Source: Hyphomonadaceae bacterium | Lineage (GTDB): Bacteria > Pseudomonadota > Alphaproteobacteria > Rhizobiales > Hyphomicrobiaceae | Direction: 5' to 3' | Assembly (NCBI GenBank): GCA_019747815.1 | Contig: JAIEQJ010000047.1 | Coordinates: 1-51,401, forward strand | DNA: 51,401 nt | Part shown: positions 43,980 to 51,334 of the stretch, in pieces | How the letters are laid out: every line of letters begins with the position of its first letter | How positions within the stretch are numbered: position 1 is the first letter of the stretch | The notes under the pieces: model-generated | What the model saw: only the letters and a program-made list of their open reading frames with translations | Database searches by the model: none | Told to the model about the DNA's origin: nothing | Position numbers and translations under genes: made by a program

Positions 43980-44620
43980 CATTCCCTCGCTGCCGGCGCG
44001 ACGGAGGGAGCACGTGTGCCATCGAGCGCCAGGCCGGCCTCCGTCAGGCGATGCTCCAGCAGGCCGATGCGATCGTGCCCCCAAAACGGCTCGCCACTGA
44101 ACACGAAGATGGGGACGCCGAAGATCTTGTCGCTCGCCGCTTCTTCCTGCGCGAGCCCGTAGGCGCGCATGCCCTCGCCCGCGAGATAGTCGCGATAGGC
44201 CGTCTCCGACAGCCCCATCGACGCGATGTGGGCGGCCACCGCATCCGGCTGGTCCACCTCCAGCTCGCGGCGGAAGAACCTGTCGAACACGGAGCGGCTG
44301 TACGCGATCAGCCGGCCCTGCGTCTCGGCGAACAGGCCACCGACCAGTGCCGGCGTGGTGTCATAGATCTTGAGCGGCCCCTTGATGACGAGACCGCCGC
44401 GCAGATTGGCCCAGCGGCGCGCATCCAGATACGAATACTTGACCTTGTGCTCGGAGTAGACGCTGCGCTCTCCCTTGCCCTTGATGCGGAGCTGGAATGG
44501 GCGCCAGCGCACGCGCACCTTGTATCTCTGCTCCAGATCGAAACCCGGATCGAACGCGAGATAGGCGTAGGGGCTCTTGTAGTCCGAATACATCTTTATT
44601 TCTGCGCACTGATCCGACAT
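43979..44620 (-). CDS. 2-hydroxychromene-2-carboxylate isomerase-like (DsbA family)
   Basis: 213 aa from ATG 44620, preceded by GGAGG. Thioredoxin-fold/DsbA family of kappa GST type: the N-terminal strand EIKMYSDYKSPYAYLAFDP with Ser in place of the first active-site Cys, and a helical insertion. The reaction is glutathione-dependent isomerisation in naphthalene-type catabolism for the type enzyme. Stop codon overlaps the CoA-transferase start (TGATG). The substrate is unknown here. Confidence 0.83.
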   Translation of the reverse strand: MSDQCAEIKMYSDYKSPYAYLAFDPGFDLEQRYKVRVRWRPFQLRIKGKGERSVYSEHKVKYSYLDARRWANLRGGLVIKGPLKIYDTTPALVGGLFAETQGRLIAYSRSVFDRFFRRELEVDQPDAVAAHIASMGLSETAYRDYLAGEGMRAYGLAQEEAASDKIFGVPIFVFSGEPFWGHDRIGLLEHRLTEAGLALDGTRAPSVAPAARE

Positions 44621-44885
44621 CGGTCCTCCGCTGGGTCTGCCAGGTGGCTCGGCAACGCGGATCGCGGGTCCGTTTGGCCCGACAGTGCCACGTCGTGCAG
44701 GATGCGGCGATAGGCGATGTAAGCCAAGCTCCACAAGCCCCGATGGAGTAGGGCGCGACGGGTGGCAGTCGGCGGGATCAGCTCGCCTGCAAGCACAGGG
44801 GCACCGCGAGGCGCCCCCATCACCACGTTACCGATGCCGATGCCGCAGCGTCACGCACCACAGCCCTGCTTGCGCTCGTCCAAGC

Positions 44886-45416
44886 CTACTTCTCGGCTTG
44901 GGCACGGCATGGACGCGCCTCGATCTGGCAGCGTGTGTGCGTAATACCGGCGCTCTCCTGAAGCTTGCCCAGCACCGTGTCGTTGACGGAGCTGCGCGAG
45001 CACGTGAAGCGCACGTTGATGGCGTTGGTTTCGTCGATGTACTTCTCGCCGTAGTGGAAGCGCACGTGGCCCGCCCATGCCCGCGACGCAGCCTCCTTGG
45101 CCTTGTCGACCGACTGGCGCTCATCGCCCACGGCCTTGACGAGCGCCAGGCATTCGCCGCGACCGTCGTGCTCGGGGGCGCGATGCACGAAGCCGCGCAC
45201 CTCGGGCCGGCGGCTGTGCCCCTCAGCCGGCCGACGGAAATATTGATACTGATAGCGATAGCGGCGCACGCACGTGCCGTCCCAACCGCATTCGTCCCAG
45301 CTCTTCTTCGCCACCGGCCGCTTGACCCACAGATCGCCCTCCTGTGCCGGAGACGACACAGGCACGACGAGCGTTGCCGTGGCCAGTCCCGCCGCGAGAG
45401 CTTGCCAGATCCGCAT
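44886..45416 (-). CDS. Secreted/periplasmic protein of unknown function
   Basis: 176 aa from ATG 45416, with GGGAG 9 nt before it. Signal peptide 1-24 (VVPVSSPAQEG). The mature part is rich in Tyr, Arg and Cys (CGWDGTCVRRYRYQYQYF, GECLALVK, RFTCSR), with five or six Cys that could form disulfides. I do not recognise a family. Monocistronic. No signal links it to its neighbours. Confidence 0.6.
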   Translation of the reverse strand: MRIWQALAAGLATATLVVPVSSPAQEGDLWVKRPVAKKSWDECGWDGTCVRRYRYQYQYFRRPAEGHSRRPEVRGFVHRAPEHDGRGECLALVKAVGDERQSVDKAKEAASRAWAGHVRFHYGEKYIDETNAINVRFTCSRSSVNDTVLGKLQESAGITHTRCQIEARPCRAQAEK

Positions 45417-45683
45417 CTTCGCTATCTCCCTTTCGCAACGCAGGGGCCGGCCACGAAAACTTGCGCATCCTGAAGACACGGGGCGGCCGACCGGACACTC
45501 GATACCGTCCTTGGCTATCGCGAAATGCCACGCCTCAGCCACGGGATATCCACGGCTATCCCCGCAATCCCCAGCCCGCTGAACATCAGTGGCCGATGGG
45601 AAGCCGGCTGCGCCTGCCAAAGGAAGGGGATGTGACACAGCGCAACGACGCGCCGCCCTGCGTCTCGGCCGCCGGCACGCGGC

Positions 45684-45914
45684 TCAGGGACGTGAGCTTG
45701 TCAGCAGGGCCACCACCTGACCCTCGCTGACGGGCATCTTCTCATTGACCAGGAATTTCCGGATCGTCCCAGCTTGCTCGGTGACAACGGGGATCTCCAT
45801 CTTCATGGACTCGATGACCATGATGGTGTCCCCCGCCTCGACCCGTTGGCCGATCTCGGCCACGATCTTCCAGACCGCGCCCGTCACCTCCGTCCTCGCC
45901 TCGATGTCCGCCAC
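45684..45914 (-). CDS. Stand-alone biotinyl/lipoyl carrier domain
   Basis: 76 aa from a GTG with AAGGA 9 nt upstream. The biotinylation motif ESMKMEIPV is complete, and the whole protein is one barrel-sandwich hybrid domain (GAVWKIVAEIGQRVEAGDTI). It resembles the carrier of acetyl-CoA-type or urea carboxylases. No biotin carboxylase or carboxyltransferase gene is in the window, so it is an orphan carrier that must serve a distant enzyme. It lies between the core genes and the tRNA-Lys attachment fragment. Confidence 0.85.
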   Translation of the reverse strand: MADIEARTEVTGAVWKIVAEIGQRVEAGDTIMVIESMKMEIPVVTEQAGTIRKFLVNEKMPVSEGQVVALLTSSRP

Positions 45915-46097
45915 GCGCCGCGCGTCCTTCCCGGTGCCGTCCCGCCCCGATTCCTAGTGCAGGATCGCCGGCCATGGAACCTCAGGGATGCGCCACGGCG
46001 GCAAACTTGCGCCGTCTGCTGGACCAGGACGCGGGCTGGCTGCCTCCTTGAAGAAGCCCGTCCGCCGCGAGTGAACCCGATAAGCCCTTGATTTCAA

Positions 46098-46147
46098 TGG
46101 TGGGTGTAGAAGGACTCGAACCTTCGACCCGCTGATTAAGCGTCAGC
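46098..46147 (-). other. Attachment site: 3' fragment of tRNA-Lys(CTT)
   Basis: On the minus strand the sequence runs from an anticodon stem-loop (GCTGA - CGCTTAA - TCAGC, anticodon CTT) through the variable region and T-arm (GGTTCGAGTCC) to the acceptor TACACCCA and an encoded CCA. The 5' half (acceptor strand and D-arm) is missing, and loop position 33 is G rather than the invariant U, so it is not a functional gene. The imperfect inverted flanks GCCCTTGATTTCAATGG (46085-46101) and CCAATGGAATCAAGG bracket it. This is the expected residue of tRNA-targeted integration. The intact tRNA-Lys should lie at the far end of the element. Confidence 0.8.
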
Positions 46148-46172
46148 CACAAACCCAATGGAATCAAGGCCC

Positions 46173-46289
46173 GTTTAGACTTTTCTTGGTCCGTTCGCGC
46201 AATACAGATCCATATTTTGTAGGCCTAGTCTAAACGACAGTAGCTGCTCGTCCGCGCGACATATTCCTACATCGGTAGGCATTAGACTA
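46173..46289. promoter_or_regulatory. TTAGACT sites in the attachment region
   Basis: TTAGACT occurs at 46175-46181 and 46282-46288 and inverted as AGTCTAA at 46227-46233. The first two are part of the 9-bp inverted repeat GTTTAGACT/AGTCTAAAC (46173-46181, 46227-46235). A short hairpin CCTAC-ATCG-GTAGG is at 46266-46279. These may be arm-type or directionality-factor sites of the integrase. Confidence 0.4.
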
Positions 46290-46362
46290 GCCATCGGAGG
46301 CCCGTCGCCTCACGTGGTGCTTCAGCGCTCGATCAACGATGTCTCGGCGTGGTATCCGGCAG

Positions 46363-47592
46363 CTAGGCTTTCCCCGCCCGCAACTGCCTCCGCTTGCGCA
46401 CCGCCGCCATGCGCTGCTTCTCGGTGCGCTTCACGTAGACGCGTGCGGCCTCGGGCGAACGGTGCCCGGAGGCGGACATGATCTCCTGCTCGGTCGCCTC
46501 CGCGTCGCCAAGCTCCGTCATGCCGCCATGCCGGCAGGCATCCATGGTGATGTGGGTGTCGAGGCCTGCATCCTTCCGGGCTTTCTGAACGAGATGCCTG
46601 GCATGCCCGAACTCATAGAGCCGATGCACGACCTCCCGCTCCTTCTTCTTGGTCTGGCGACTATCCACCCGCCGCTTCGGGCGCATCACGATCGCGGGGC
46701 CAAGGCGCTGCAGCTCCGAGAGGTACTTCTCGATCTCGGGGAACAGAAGGTCCTTTCCTTCCTCCTTCTCATCTTCCAGTGGCAGCCACACCTCCTCGCC
46801 CGTCTTGTGGTGCTCCACGCGCACGGCGTCCGGCCGCTCCGGCGGCCGCCAGTCCGACCAGCGCAAATGTCCGGCCAGAATGTTCTCCGGGCGCTGGTGC
46901 CATTCGTAGCAGATGAGCGGCACCAAGCCGAGATGGGGGTGGCCAAGCGCCTTCAGCGCCTCCGAGAGCGCATAAGATTCGCTGCGTGTCGCGGCCTTCC
47001 GCGGCGTGCGCTTCCAGTCGCGTTCCAAACCCTCGAACGGGTTCTCGTCGGGGAACACATCCGGATGGCGCCGACGCACAACCCGCCAGGCGCGCCCCGC
47101 AAGCCAGACCGCGAGATTGGCCTGCCGGAAGACTGTCTGCCCCTCTTTCCCCTTCCTCAGCTTTGCGTAAATCTTGTCGACGGCGAGCGGGGTCAGCGAT
47201 TTCAGGAGATAGGTCCCCGCCGGCTTGCCCTCCTTGGTCTCGATGTCGGTCAGCAGCGCCATCGCCTTGCGATAGTCGGGCTTCGTGCGCTCGGAGAGCT
47301 CCTTGAAGCTCGCCGTCTCCTGGAAATCCGCGAACATCCAGGCCAGCGATCCAAAGCGCGTTGACCCCTCGTCCGGCGCTTCCTTCCGGCCCGTCCGCCA
47401 GTCATCCAGCATGCGATTGAGTAGATTCGCGCGGTCGACCGCCGCCCCGTAGCTCGTCCCGAGCGTCTCACAGGGGATCGTGAAGCCCGCCCCAACGTCG
47501 CGCCGGTTAGGATGCCAATAGTAGGCGACCTCGCCATCCGCCAGCTGCCGTTCAGTCATGTAGCGCGGCCAGCCGACCGGACGGCGTCTCAT
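46363..47592 (-). CDS. Tyrosine recombinase (integrase)
   Basis: 409 aa. The start at 47592 overlaps the upstream AlpA-like stop by 4 bp (ATGA). The C-terminal catalytic domain carries the conserved residues: the first Arg in EWHQRPENI, the H-x-x-R box in HITMDACRHGG, the second His in ASGHRSPEAA, and the nucleophile Tyr (Y386, RVYVKR). The N-terminal and core-binding parts (about 1-200) are less conserved. It would recombine the tRNA-Lys att site. Orientation is toward the tRNA fragment. Confidence 0.92.
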   Translation of the reverse strand: MRRRPVGWPRYMTERQLADGEVAYYWHPNRRDVGAGFTIPCETLGTSYGAAVDRANLLNRMLDDWRTGRKEAPDEGSTRFGSLAWMFADFQETASFKELSERTKPDYRKAMALLTDIETKEGKPAGTYLLKSLTPLAVDKIYAKLRKGKEGQTVFRQANLAVWLAGRAWRVVRRRHPDVFPDENPFEGLERDWKRTPRKAATRSESYALSEALKALGHPHLGLVPLICYEWHQRPENILAGHLRWSDWRPPERPDAVRVEHHKTGEEVWLPLEDEKEEGKDLLFPEIEKYLSELQRLGPAIVMRPKRRVDSRQTKKKEREVVHRLYEFGHARHLVQKARKDAGLDTHITMDACRHGGMTELGDAEATEQEIMSASGHRSPEAARVYVKRTEKQRMAAVRKRRQLRAGKA

Positions 47593-47825
47593 AGCACGTC
47601 GGCCAGATCTCTCGGGCCGCTCCCGCCCGCCAGGCGGTCGATCGCCTGATCGAGCTCCTCGCGCAGCCATCGCTCGCCTCTATCCTTTACACGCCGCGGC
47701 CGCGGCCACAGCTTACCTATGCCGCGCCGGAACGTCTCAACGGATTTCTCATCGCAGTAGGCGGCCGCCGTTGCCGCCGTCATCAGACGCGGCCAGCCTT
47801 CGATCGCTCTCGCCTTGCGCGCCAT
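47589..47825 (-). CDS. AlpA/excisionase-like small DNA-binding protein
   Basis: 78 aa, starting MARKARAIEGWPRLMTAATA. A short helix-turn-helix region of MerR/AlpA type is suggested by LMTAATAAAYCDEKSVETFRRGIGK, followed by WPRPRRVKDRGERWLREELDQAIDRL, in which W-x-R-x-x-LD is the usual tail of such proteins in rhizobial elements. It likely acts as recombination directionality factor or as regulator of the integrase. Overlaps the integrase start by 4 bp and lies 30 bp downstream of the RHH gene. Confidence 0.72.
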   Translation of the reverse strand: MARKARAIEGWPRLMTAATAAAYCDEKSVETFRRGIGKLWPRPRRVKDRGERWLREELDQAIDRLAGGSGPRDLADVL

Positions 47826-47855
47826 ACCACGCAACCTGTTGCCTCCCGGCCCGGC

Positions 47856-48323
47856 CTACTTCTCCACCTTCACCCCGAATTTCCCGCCGTGGGGGTCGAG
47901 GCGCTCGACCTCGCGTGCCAGCAGGTCCTCGATCAGCTGCGGCACCAGCATGCCGCGCTCCGCCGCCAGCTTCGGCACCGTCTGGAATACCCAGGGCGTG
48001 CACCACACGCGCAGCTCCTCCGTACGACCCACCCGCGCCTCGGCGGTGGGGATGACGCCCTTGTCGAGCGAGGCGCCGCGCGCCTCATGCTCCGCAAGCA
48101 GCTTCTCGAGGAACGCGCCGTTCGTCTCCTTCGCGCGCTCCGCCGCCGCGCTGAAGCGCTCCTCCATGCCTGGCTGAACACGGATGTTCAACTGCTCCGT
48201 GCGCCCGGTCTTCTTGCGGCGGTTCCCTGGCGGCGAACGCTCCAGCGTCTGGTGCGTCTCATCACGGGCGGGCGGAAGCCCGACCTGCTTCGAGAGCACG
48301 CGCAAGGGCAGATGCGGTTTCAT
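47856..48323 (-). CDS. Tandem ribbon-helix-helix-like DNA-binding protein (ParB-like partner of ParA)
   Basis: 155 aa. Two repeated segments of about 40 aa are seen: R41-E80 (RTEQLNIRVQPGMEERFSAA...) and R100-E140 (RTEELRVWCTPWVFQTVPKL...). Both start R-T-E-x-L and contain a beta strand and two helices, the layout of a ribbon-helix-helix (RHH) fold. The N-terminal 40 residues are basic. Its start overlaps the ParA stop by 4 bp (ATGA). RHH centromere-binding proteins commonly pair with ParA-type ATPases, so this is a plausible ParB-equivalent. The fold is inferred by eye. Confidence 0.7.
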   Translation of the reverse strand: MKPHLPLRVLSKQVGLPPARDETHQTLERSPPGNRRKKTGRTEQLNIRVQPGMEERFSAAAERAKETNGAFLEKLLAEHEARGASLDKGVIPTAEARVGRTEELRVWCTPWVFQTVPKLAAERGMLVPQLIEDLLAREVERLDPHGGKFGVKVEK

Positions 48324-49033
48324 CTTCCATCCTCCCTTCCTCCCCGCTCCTTCGAGGGCACGAGGCGCGCCGGCGTTCCTTGCTCCCGCTCCTGCGCGGT
48401 CTTCTTGCGCGCCCGCTCAAGCGCGGCCGTGATGCTGCCGATGAGATCGATCGCCTCGCGCGAGGTGGTAGCGGACCCTTCCGTCACCGCCTGGCCGACA
48501 TTTTGCAGATCGGCCAGCGACTTTCTTTCGCGGAGTTCGCCCTTCAGCGCCTTGTAGTTCGCTTGGCGAAGGTAGGTGCGTGCGAACTCCGCCTGCGCGT
48601 CGGTGTGGATGCGGCAGAGCGCTAGGCCCAAGCGCCAGTCCGCGATCCCTTTGTTCATCAGCTCGTGCATCAGGCGGATCGTCGGGTTGAGGTCGTCGAC
48701 GGTTCCGCCGGTCGGAAGCACCGTCAGCTGCGAGCCCTGCGCCAGCCACAGTGTCGAGGCATCGGCCCAGCCCGGCGCGTCCACCACCAGCAGGTCAATG
48801 TCCGCCGCGCGGGTGAACACCTGCAGCCTTGGCACGCGCTCGACCGCGATGGCGGGCTGAAGCCCGTTGGCAGAGCGCCGCTGGCCCCAATCCCAACTGG
48901 TTCGCTGCGCCTCGTCGAGATCGGCGATCACGACGCCCTGATCGCGTCTTGCCGCCTCAACGGCAAAGGCGCGCGCGAGCGTCGATTTGCCCGTGCCGCC
49001 CTTCTGGCCCACGAAGGAGATGATGTCGCCCAT
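48320..49033 (-). CDS. ParA-family partition ATPase
   Basis: 237 aa. The deviant Walker A FVGQKGGTGKST (residues 7-18, K11 and K16) is of ParA type. VVIADLDEAQRTSWDWGQ holds Walker A' and LLVVDAPGWAD Walker B. No N-terminal HTH, so it is a small type Ib-like ParA. Binds DNA in an ATP-dependent manner and would be stimulated by the RHH protein encoded downstream. The C-terminal 35 residues are basic and disordered. Upstream a decayed small gene ends 5 bp before the start. Confidence 0.9.
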   Translation of the reverse strand: MGDIISFVGQKGGTGKSTLARAFAVEAARRDQGVVIADLDEAQRTSWDWGQRRSANGLQPAIAVERVPRLQVFTRAADIDLLVVDAPGWADASTLWLAQGSQLTVLPTGGTVDDLNPTIRLMHELMNKGIADWRLGLALCRIHTDAQAEFARTYLRQANYKALKGELRERKSLADLQNVGQAVTEGSATTSREAIDLIGSITAALERARKKTAQEREQGTPARLVPSKERGGREDGR

Positions 49034-49037
49034 GGTT

Positions 49038-49247
49038 CTACTGCTCCTTCGGGTCCTGGCGCGCGTCGGCCGCCTCCGCCTCTTCGCGCCCGTCCTCCTC
49101 CGTCAACTCGCGCAGCACGATCCGCCCGCCGCTGGCCGGCAGGGCTGCGAGCTGTACATTGAATCCCTTGCCGTCCTTGTGCGGCCATGCCGATCCAATC
49201 CGCGTCCAGATGGCGTCCTTGCCTCCGGCGCGATCCTCAACGACGAA
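49038..49247 (-). pseudogene. Decayed small element-associated protein gene
   Basis: An open stretch of 69 codons reads FVVEDRAGGKDAIWTRIGSA, then WPHKDGKGFNVQLAALPASG and GRIVLRELTEEDG to TAG, a pattern familiar from small proteins in rhizobial plasmids and integrative elements. It lacks any ATG, GTG or TTG before the conserved part. The preceding in-frame codons are RERPSHR followed by TGA (49248-49250). Hence an in-frame stop or small indel broke the gene, or initiation is non-canonical. The reading is clear and the interpretation is open. It is the third gene from the start of the operon. Confidence 0.65.
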
Positions 49248-49310
49248 TCACCTGTGCGACGGACGTTCACGTGACGTGAGTCTTCTCCGCTTGCTGGATG
49301 CGCTCTTCGA

Positions 49311-50318
49311 TCAGGTTTCTGTTTCCAGCCGCTCGGCCGCGCGCAGCCGGGGCAACGCCTTCGCGACTGCGCCTTTCCCGTCCTTCAGGACCGCCTGCTC
49401 CCTCTTGCGCGCGGCAGAACGCTTGGATTTGTACGCGGGCGCATGAAGCAGGGTCGCGGCGCTCCGGACTTCCTTTGGATTCACAAGGCGCCAGGGCCTG
49501 CTGCTCCCCGCAGGCTCTTCGGTTGGCATGACGACTGCCACACGCGGCGCGCGCGCCCAGGCAATTGCGAAGAGGCCGAAGCAGCTCACGGCCTCGACCG
49601 CGATGGCGAGAAGCCAGTTCATGGCCGAGCGCACGCGCAAGATGTCGAATCCCGCCGCGCGCGCGATCTCGCCGAGCTGCGGATCGGTTTCGCGTCCCGC
49701 GCCGTGCGCCCGCAGCTGCTCGATCTTGAATTTCAGTCCCTCGACCTTCGCGGTTAGCACCGCATCCGCCGCCGCTGATGCCAGCTCCGCGCGCAAGGTC
49801 TCGATGCGCTTGCAGAAGTCTCGGCTTGCCGCGAGCGTCGCCTCATTGCACCCCTTCGTCGCGTCCCAGAGGCGGTCCTTTTTCAGTTTGGCGATTTCCG
49901 CCTCGATAACCCCGCTGATCCAGTGTGCGCCAAGGGCCTTGAGGCGCGCCTCCGCCGCGTCGAGGTCCGCCAAGTGCTCCTTGAGGCTCGCATTCAGATT
50001 CTCCTGGCCGACCGCGATCCCTTCCCGGTTGTGCGAAGCAAACCCGAGCGCTGAGGCGAGCCCATAAGCGGCGACGAGCAGGAACAAGCCCAGGCCCGCC
50101 GCCGCCCGCAGCTTGCGCCCGTCGCGCCACTGCCAGGCGACGAACAGCGGCAACAGCGCCTTCAGCCCATCGAAAGCCACCGACAGCAGCGCGAAGATCT
50201 GCGCGGTCGCCGCCGATGTGCCCAGCACATACCCGAATTCGAAGTTCATGCGCATGGACAGCGCCGTCACCGCAACCACCAAGGCCGCCGCCGTCACTGT
50301 CCAGAAGCCGCGCACCAC
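49311..50318 (-). CDS. Element-borne membrane protein with cytoplasmic/periplasmic coiled coil
   Basis: 335 aa from a GTG with GAGGAG upstream. Hydrophobic segments at about 5-22, 38-60, 74-95 and 232-252. Between the third and fourth, a 135-residue helical region rich in Glu, Lys and Ala (about 100-210) with a Cys pair (KGCNEAT, FCKRI). The basic C-terminal tail (YKSKRSAARKREQ) is cytoplasmic. I do not recognise a family. First gene of the integrase operon. Confidence 0.72.
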   Translation of the reverse strand: MVRGFWTVTAAALVVAVTALSMRMNFEFGYVLGTSAATAQIFALLSVAFDGLKALLPLFVAWQWRDGRKLRAAAGLGLFLLVAAYGLASALGFASHNREGIAVGQENLNASLKEHLADLDAAEARLKALGAHWISGVIEAEIAKLKKDRLWDATKGCNEATLAASRDFCKRIETLRAELASAAADAVLTAKVEGLKFKIEQLRAHGAGRETDPQLGEIARAAGFDILRVRSAMNWLLAIAVEAVSCFGLFAIAWARAPRVAVVMPTEEPAGSSRPWRLVNPKEVRSAATLLHAPAYKSKRSAARKREQAVLKDGKGAVAKALPRLRAAERLETET

Positions 50319-50380
50319 GACACCGGGCTCCTCGTGTCACTCTCCTCGTCGCAAAACCTAGCACGCGCCGTAGCCCCGGA

Positions 50381-50420
50381 AACTGATAGCTTGGAGTTGT
50401 AACTGATATCAGTTGCTATC
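50381..50420. promoter_or_regulatory. AACTGAT heptad cluster with 14-bp palindrome
   Basis: AACTGAT at 50381-50387 and 50401-50407 (20 bp apart), with the inverted heptad ATCAGTT at 50408-50414 completing the perfect palindrome AACTGATATCAGTT. Outer GATAGC (50385-50390) and GCTATC (50415-50420) are also inverted. It lies just upstream of the operon that encodes the membrane protein, ParA, RHH and integrase. A repressor or centromere site is likely. Apart from this and the parS core, 50319-50785 holds no convincing gene. Confidence 0.6.
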
Positions 50421-50638
50421 CCTTGATGAATTTTGCGTGAGGCTGCCGGCCCGCGGGGGTGCAGTTCGAAGCCGGCGACCAAGAAGGAGCGAGCCAAGCC
50501 TAGCCGGGCGATTCTGGTCGCGCGCTTCCGCTCGCCCCGAGTCGGGCCGGTACTCCCGTTGCACGCCAGGGCCCATTCCCTTGTGGGCAAGTGGTTGTGA
50601 GCAATACTTTCAGCCGAATAATCAGCGCTGTAACAGCC

Positions 50639-50652
50639 GTTTCACGTGAAAC
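50639..50652. promoter_or_regulatory. parS core
   Basis: GTTTCACGTGAAAC is a perfect 14-bp palindrome identical to the core of the bacterial chromosomal parS (TGTTTCACGTGAAACA). Only the outermost bases differ (C and T here). It lies 134 bp upstream of the second ParA start. Confidence 0.85.
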
Positions 50653-50785
50653 TCCATCCACAGGCGCAGTTCACCACTCGTCCCTTCGCGCATCCCGCTT
50701 CGCCGAATCGCTTGCCAACGATCCGAATACAGATCAGTGTTTCGAGTGCCGCACCACCGCACGTGCGGCATTGCCAGGGGAACAC

Positions 50786-51334
50786 GTGCTCACCATCAGT
50801 TTTGCCAATTCCAAGGGCGGTGTCGGCAAATCCACCGCCTGCCTCTGCATCGCCGGCGCCTACGCCAAGGCCGGCTCCAGCGTCCACATCGTTGACCTCG
50901 ACAGCAACGGCACCATCTCGCGCTGGCTTTCAAAGGAGGATGCCCGACCCCCCGGCATCACCGTTTCCAAGGCCAACCCCCAGCAGCTCGGCGTTCACTT
51001 GCAGGAACTCGCCCGCCGCTTGTCACCGGACCTCTGCCTGATCGATCTTGCCGGCGCCTACGAGGTTGCCCTCAGCATCGCGCTCTTCCGGTCGCATCTT
51101 ACCCTCCTGCCCGTATGCCCCTCCAGCGAGGCCGATATTTTCGAGGCCGTACGGGTCGCGGGCCATATCAAAACCCTGTTCGCTGCCAAGGGACAGGGCC
51201 GCAAGCCCCTCTTCCGCGTCCTCCTTACCAAGACGACCACCCTCCTCACCCTCGCCCATTTCCATGGCATGGACCAGCTGCGCCGGCTCAAGCTGCCGAG
51301 GCTTGCCGGCCGGATTTCCGAACGCACGGCCTAG
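50786..51334 (+). CDS. ParA/VirC1-like ATPase, possibly short at the C-terminus
   Basis: 182 aa from a GTG with AGGGG 5 nt upstream. The frame is open further upstream to 50591 but the extra 65 residues are not protein-like and would include the parS palindrome. Walker A ANSKGGVGKST near the start, VHIVDLDSNG (Walker A') and LCLIDLAGAYE (Walker B) are of ParA type. The C-terminus ends at ISERTA, where related VirC1-like ATPases continue for some further residues, so it may be truncated. It is on the opposite strand from the integrase operon. Confidence 0.8.
   Translation: MLTISFANSKGGVGKSTACLCIAGAYAKAGSSVHIVDLDSNGTISRWLSKEDARPPGITVSKANPQQLGVHLQELARRLSPDLCLIDLAGAYEVALSIALFRSHLTLLPVCPSSEADIFEAVRVAGHIKTLFAAKGQGRKPLFRVLLTKTTTLLTLAHFHGMDQLRRLKLPRLAGRISERTA

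Noticed and set aside
44596-44826. 76-codon minus-strand frame upstream of the DsbA-like isomerase
   Set aside because: Has a few plausible residues (GLWSLAYIAYRRIL) but overlaps the isomerase start and has no ribosome site or family pattern.
46098-46147. Functional tRNA-Lys gene
   Set aside because: The acceptor 5' strand and D-arm are absent, and position 33 of the anticodon loop is G instead of U. Only a fragment.
49248-49250. TGA as a selenocysteine codon in the decayed small gene
   Set aside because: The residue position is not catalytic in any known family and no SECIS-like hairpin is apparent.
49266-49275. TTCACGTGAC, a near match to the parS core
   Set aside because: Only 9 of 10 core positions and without the flanking GT/AC. 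Such a short match occurs by chance.
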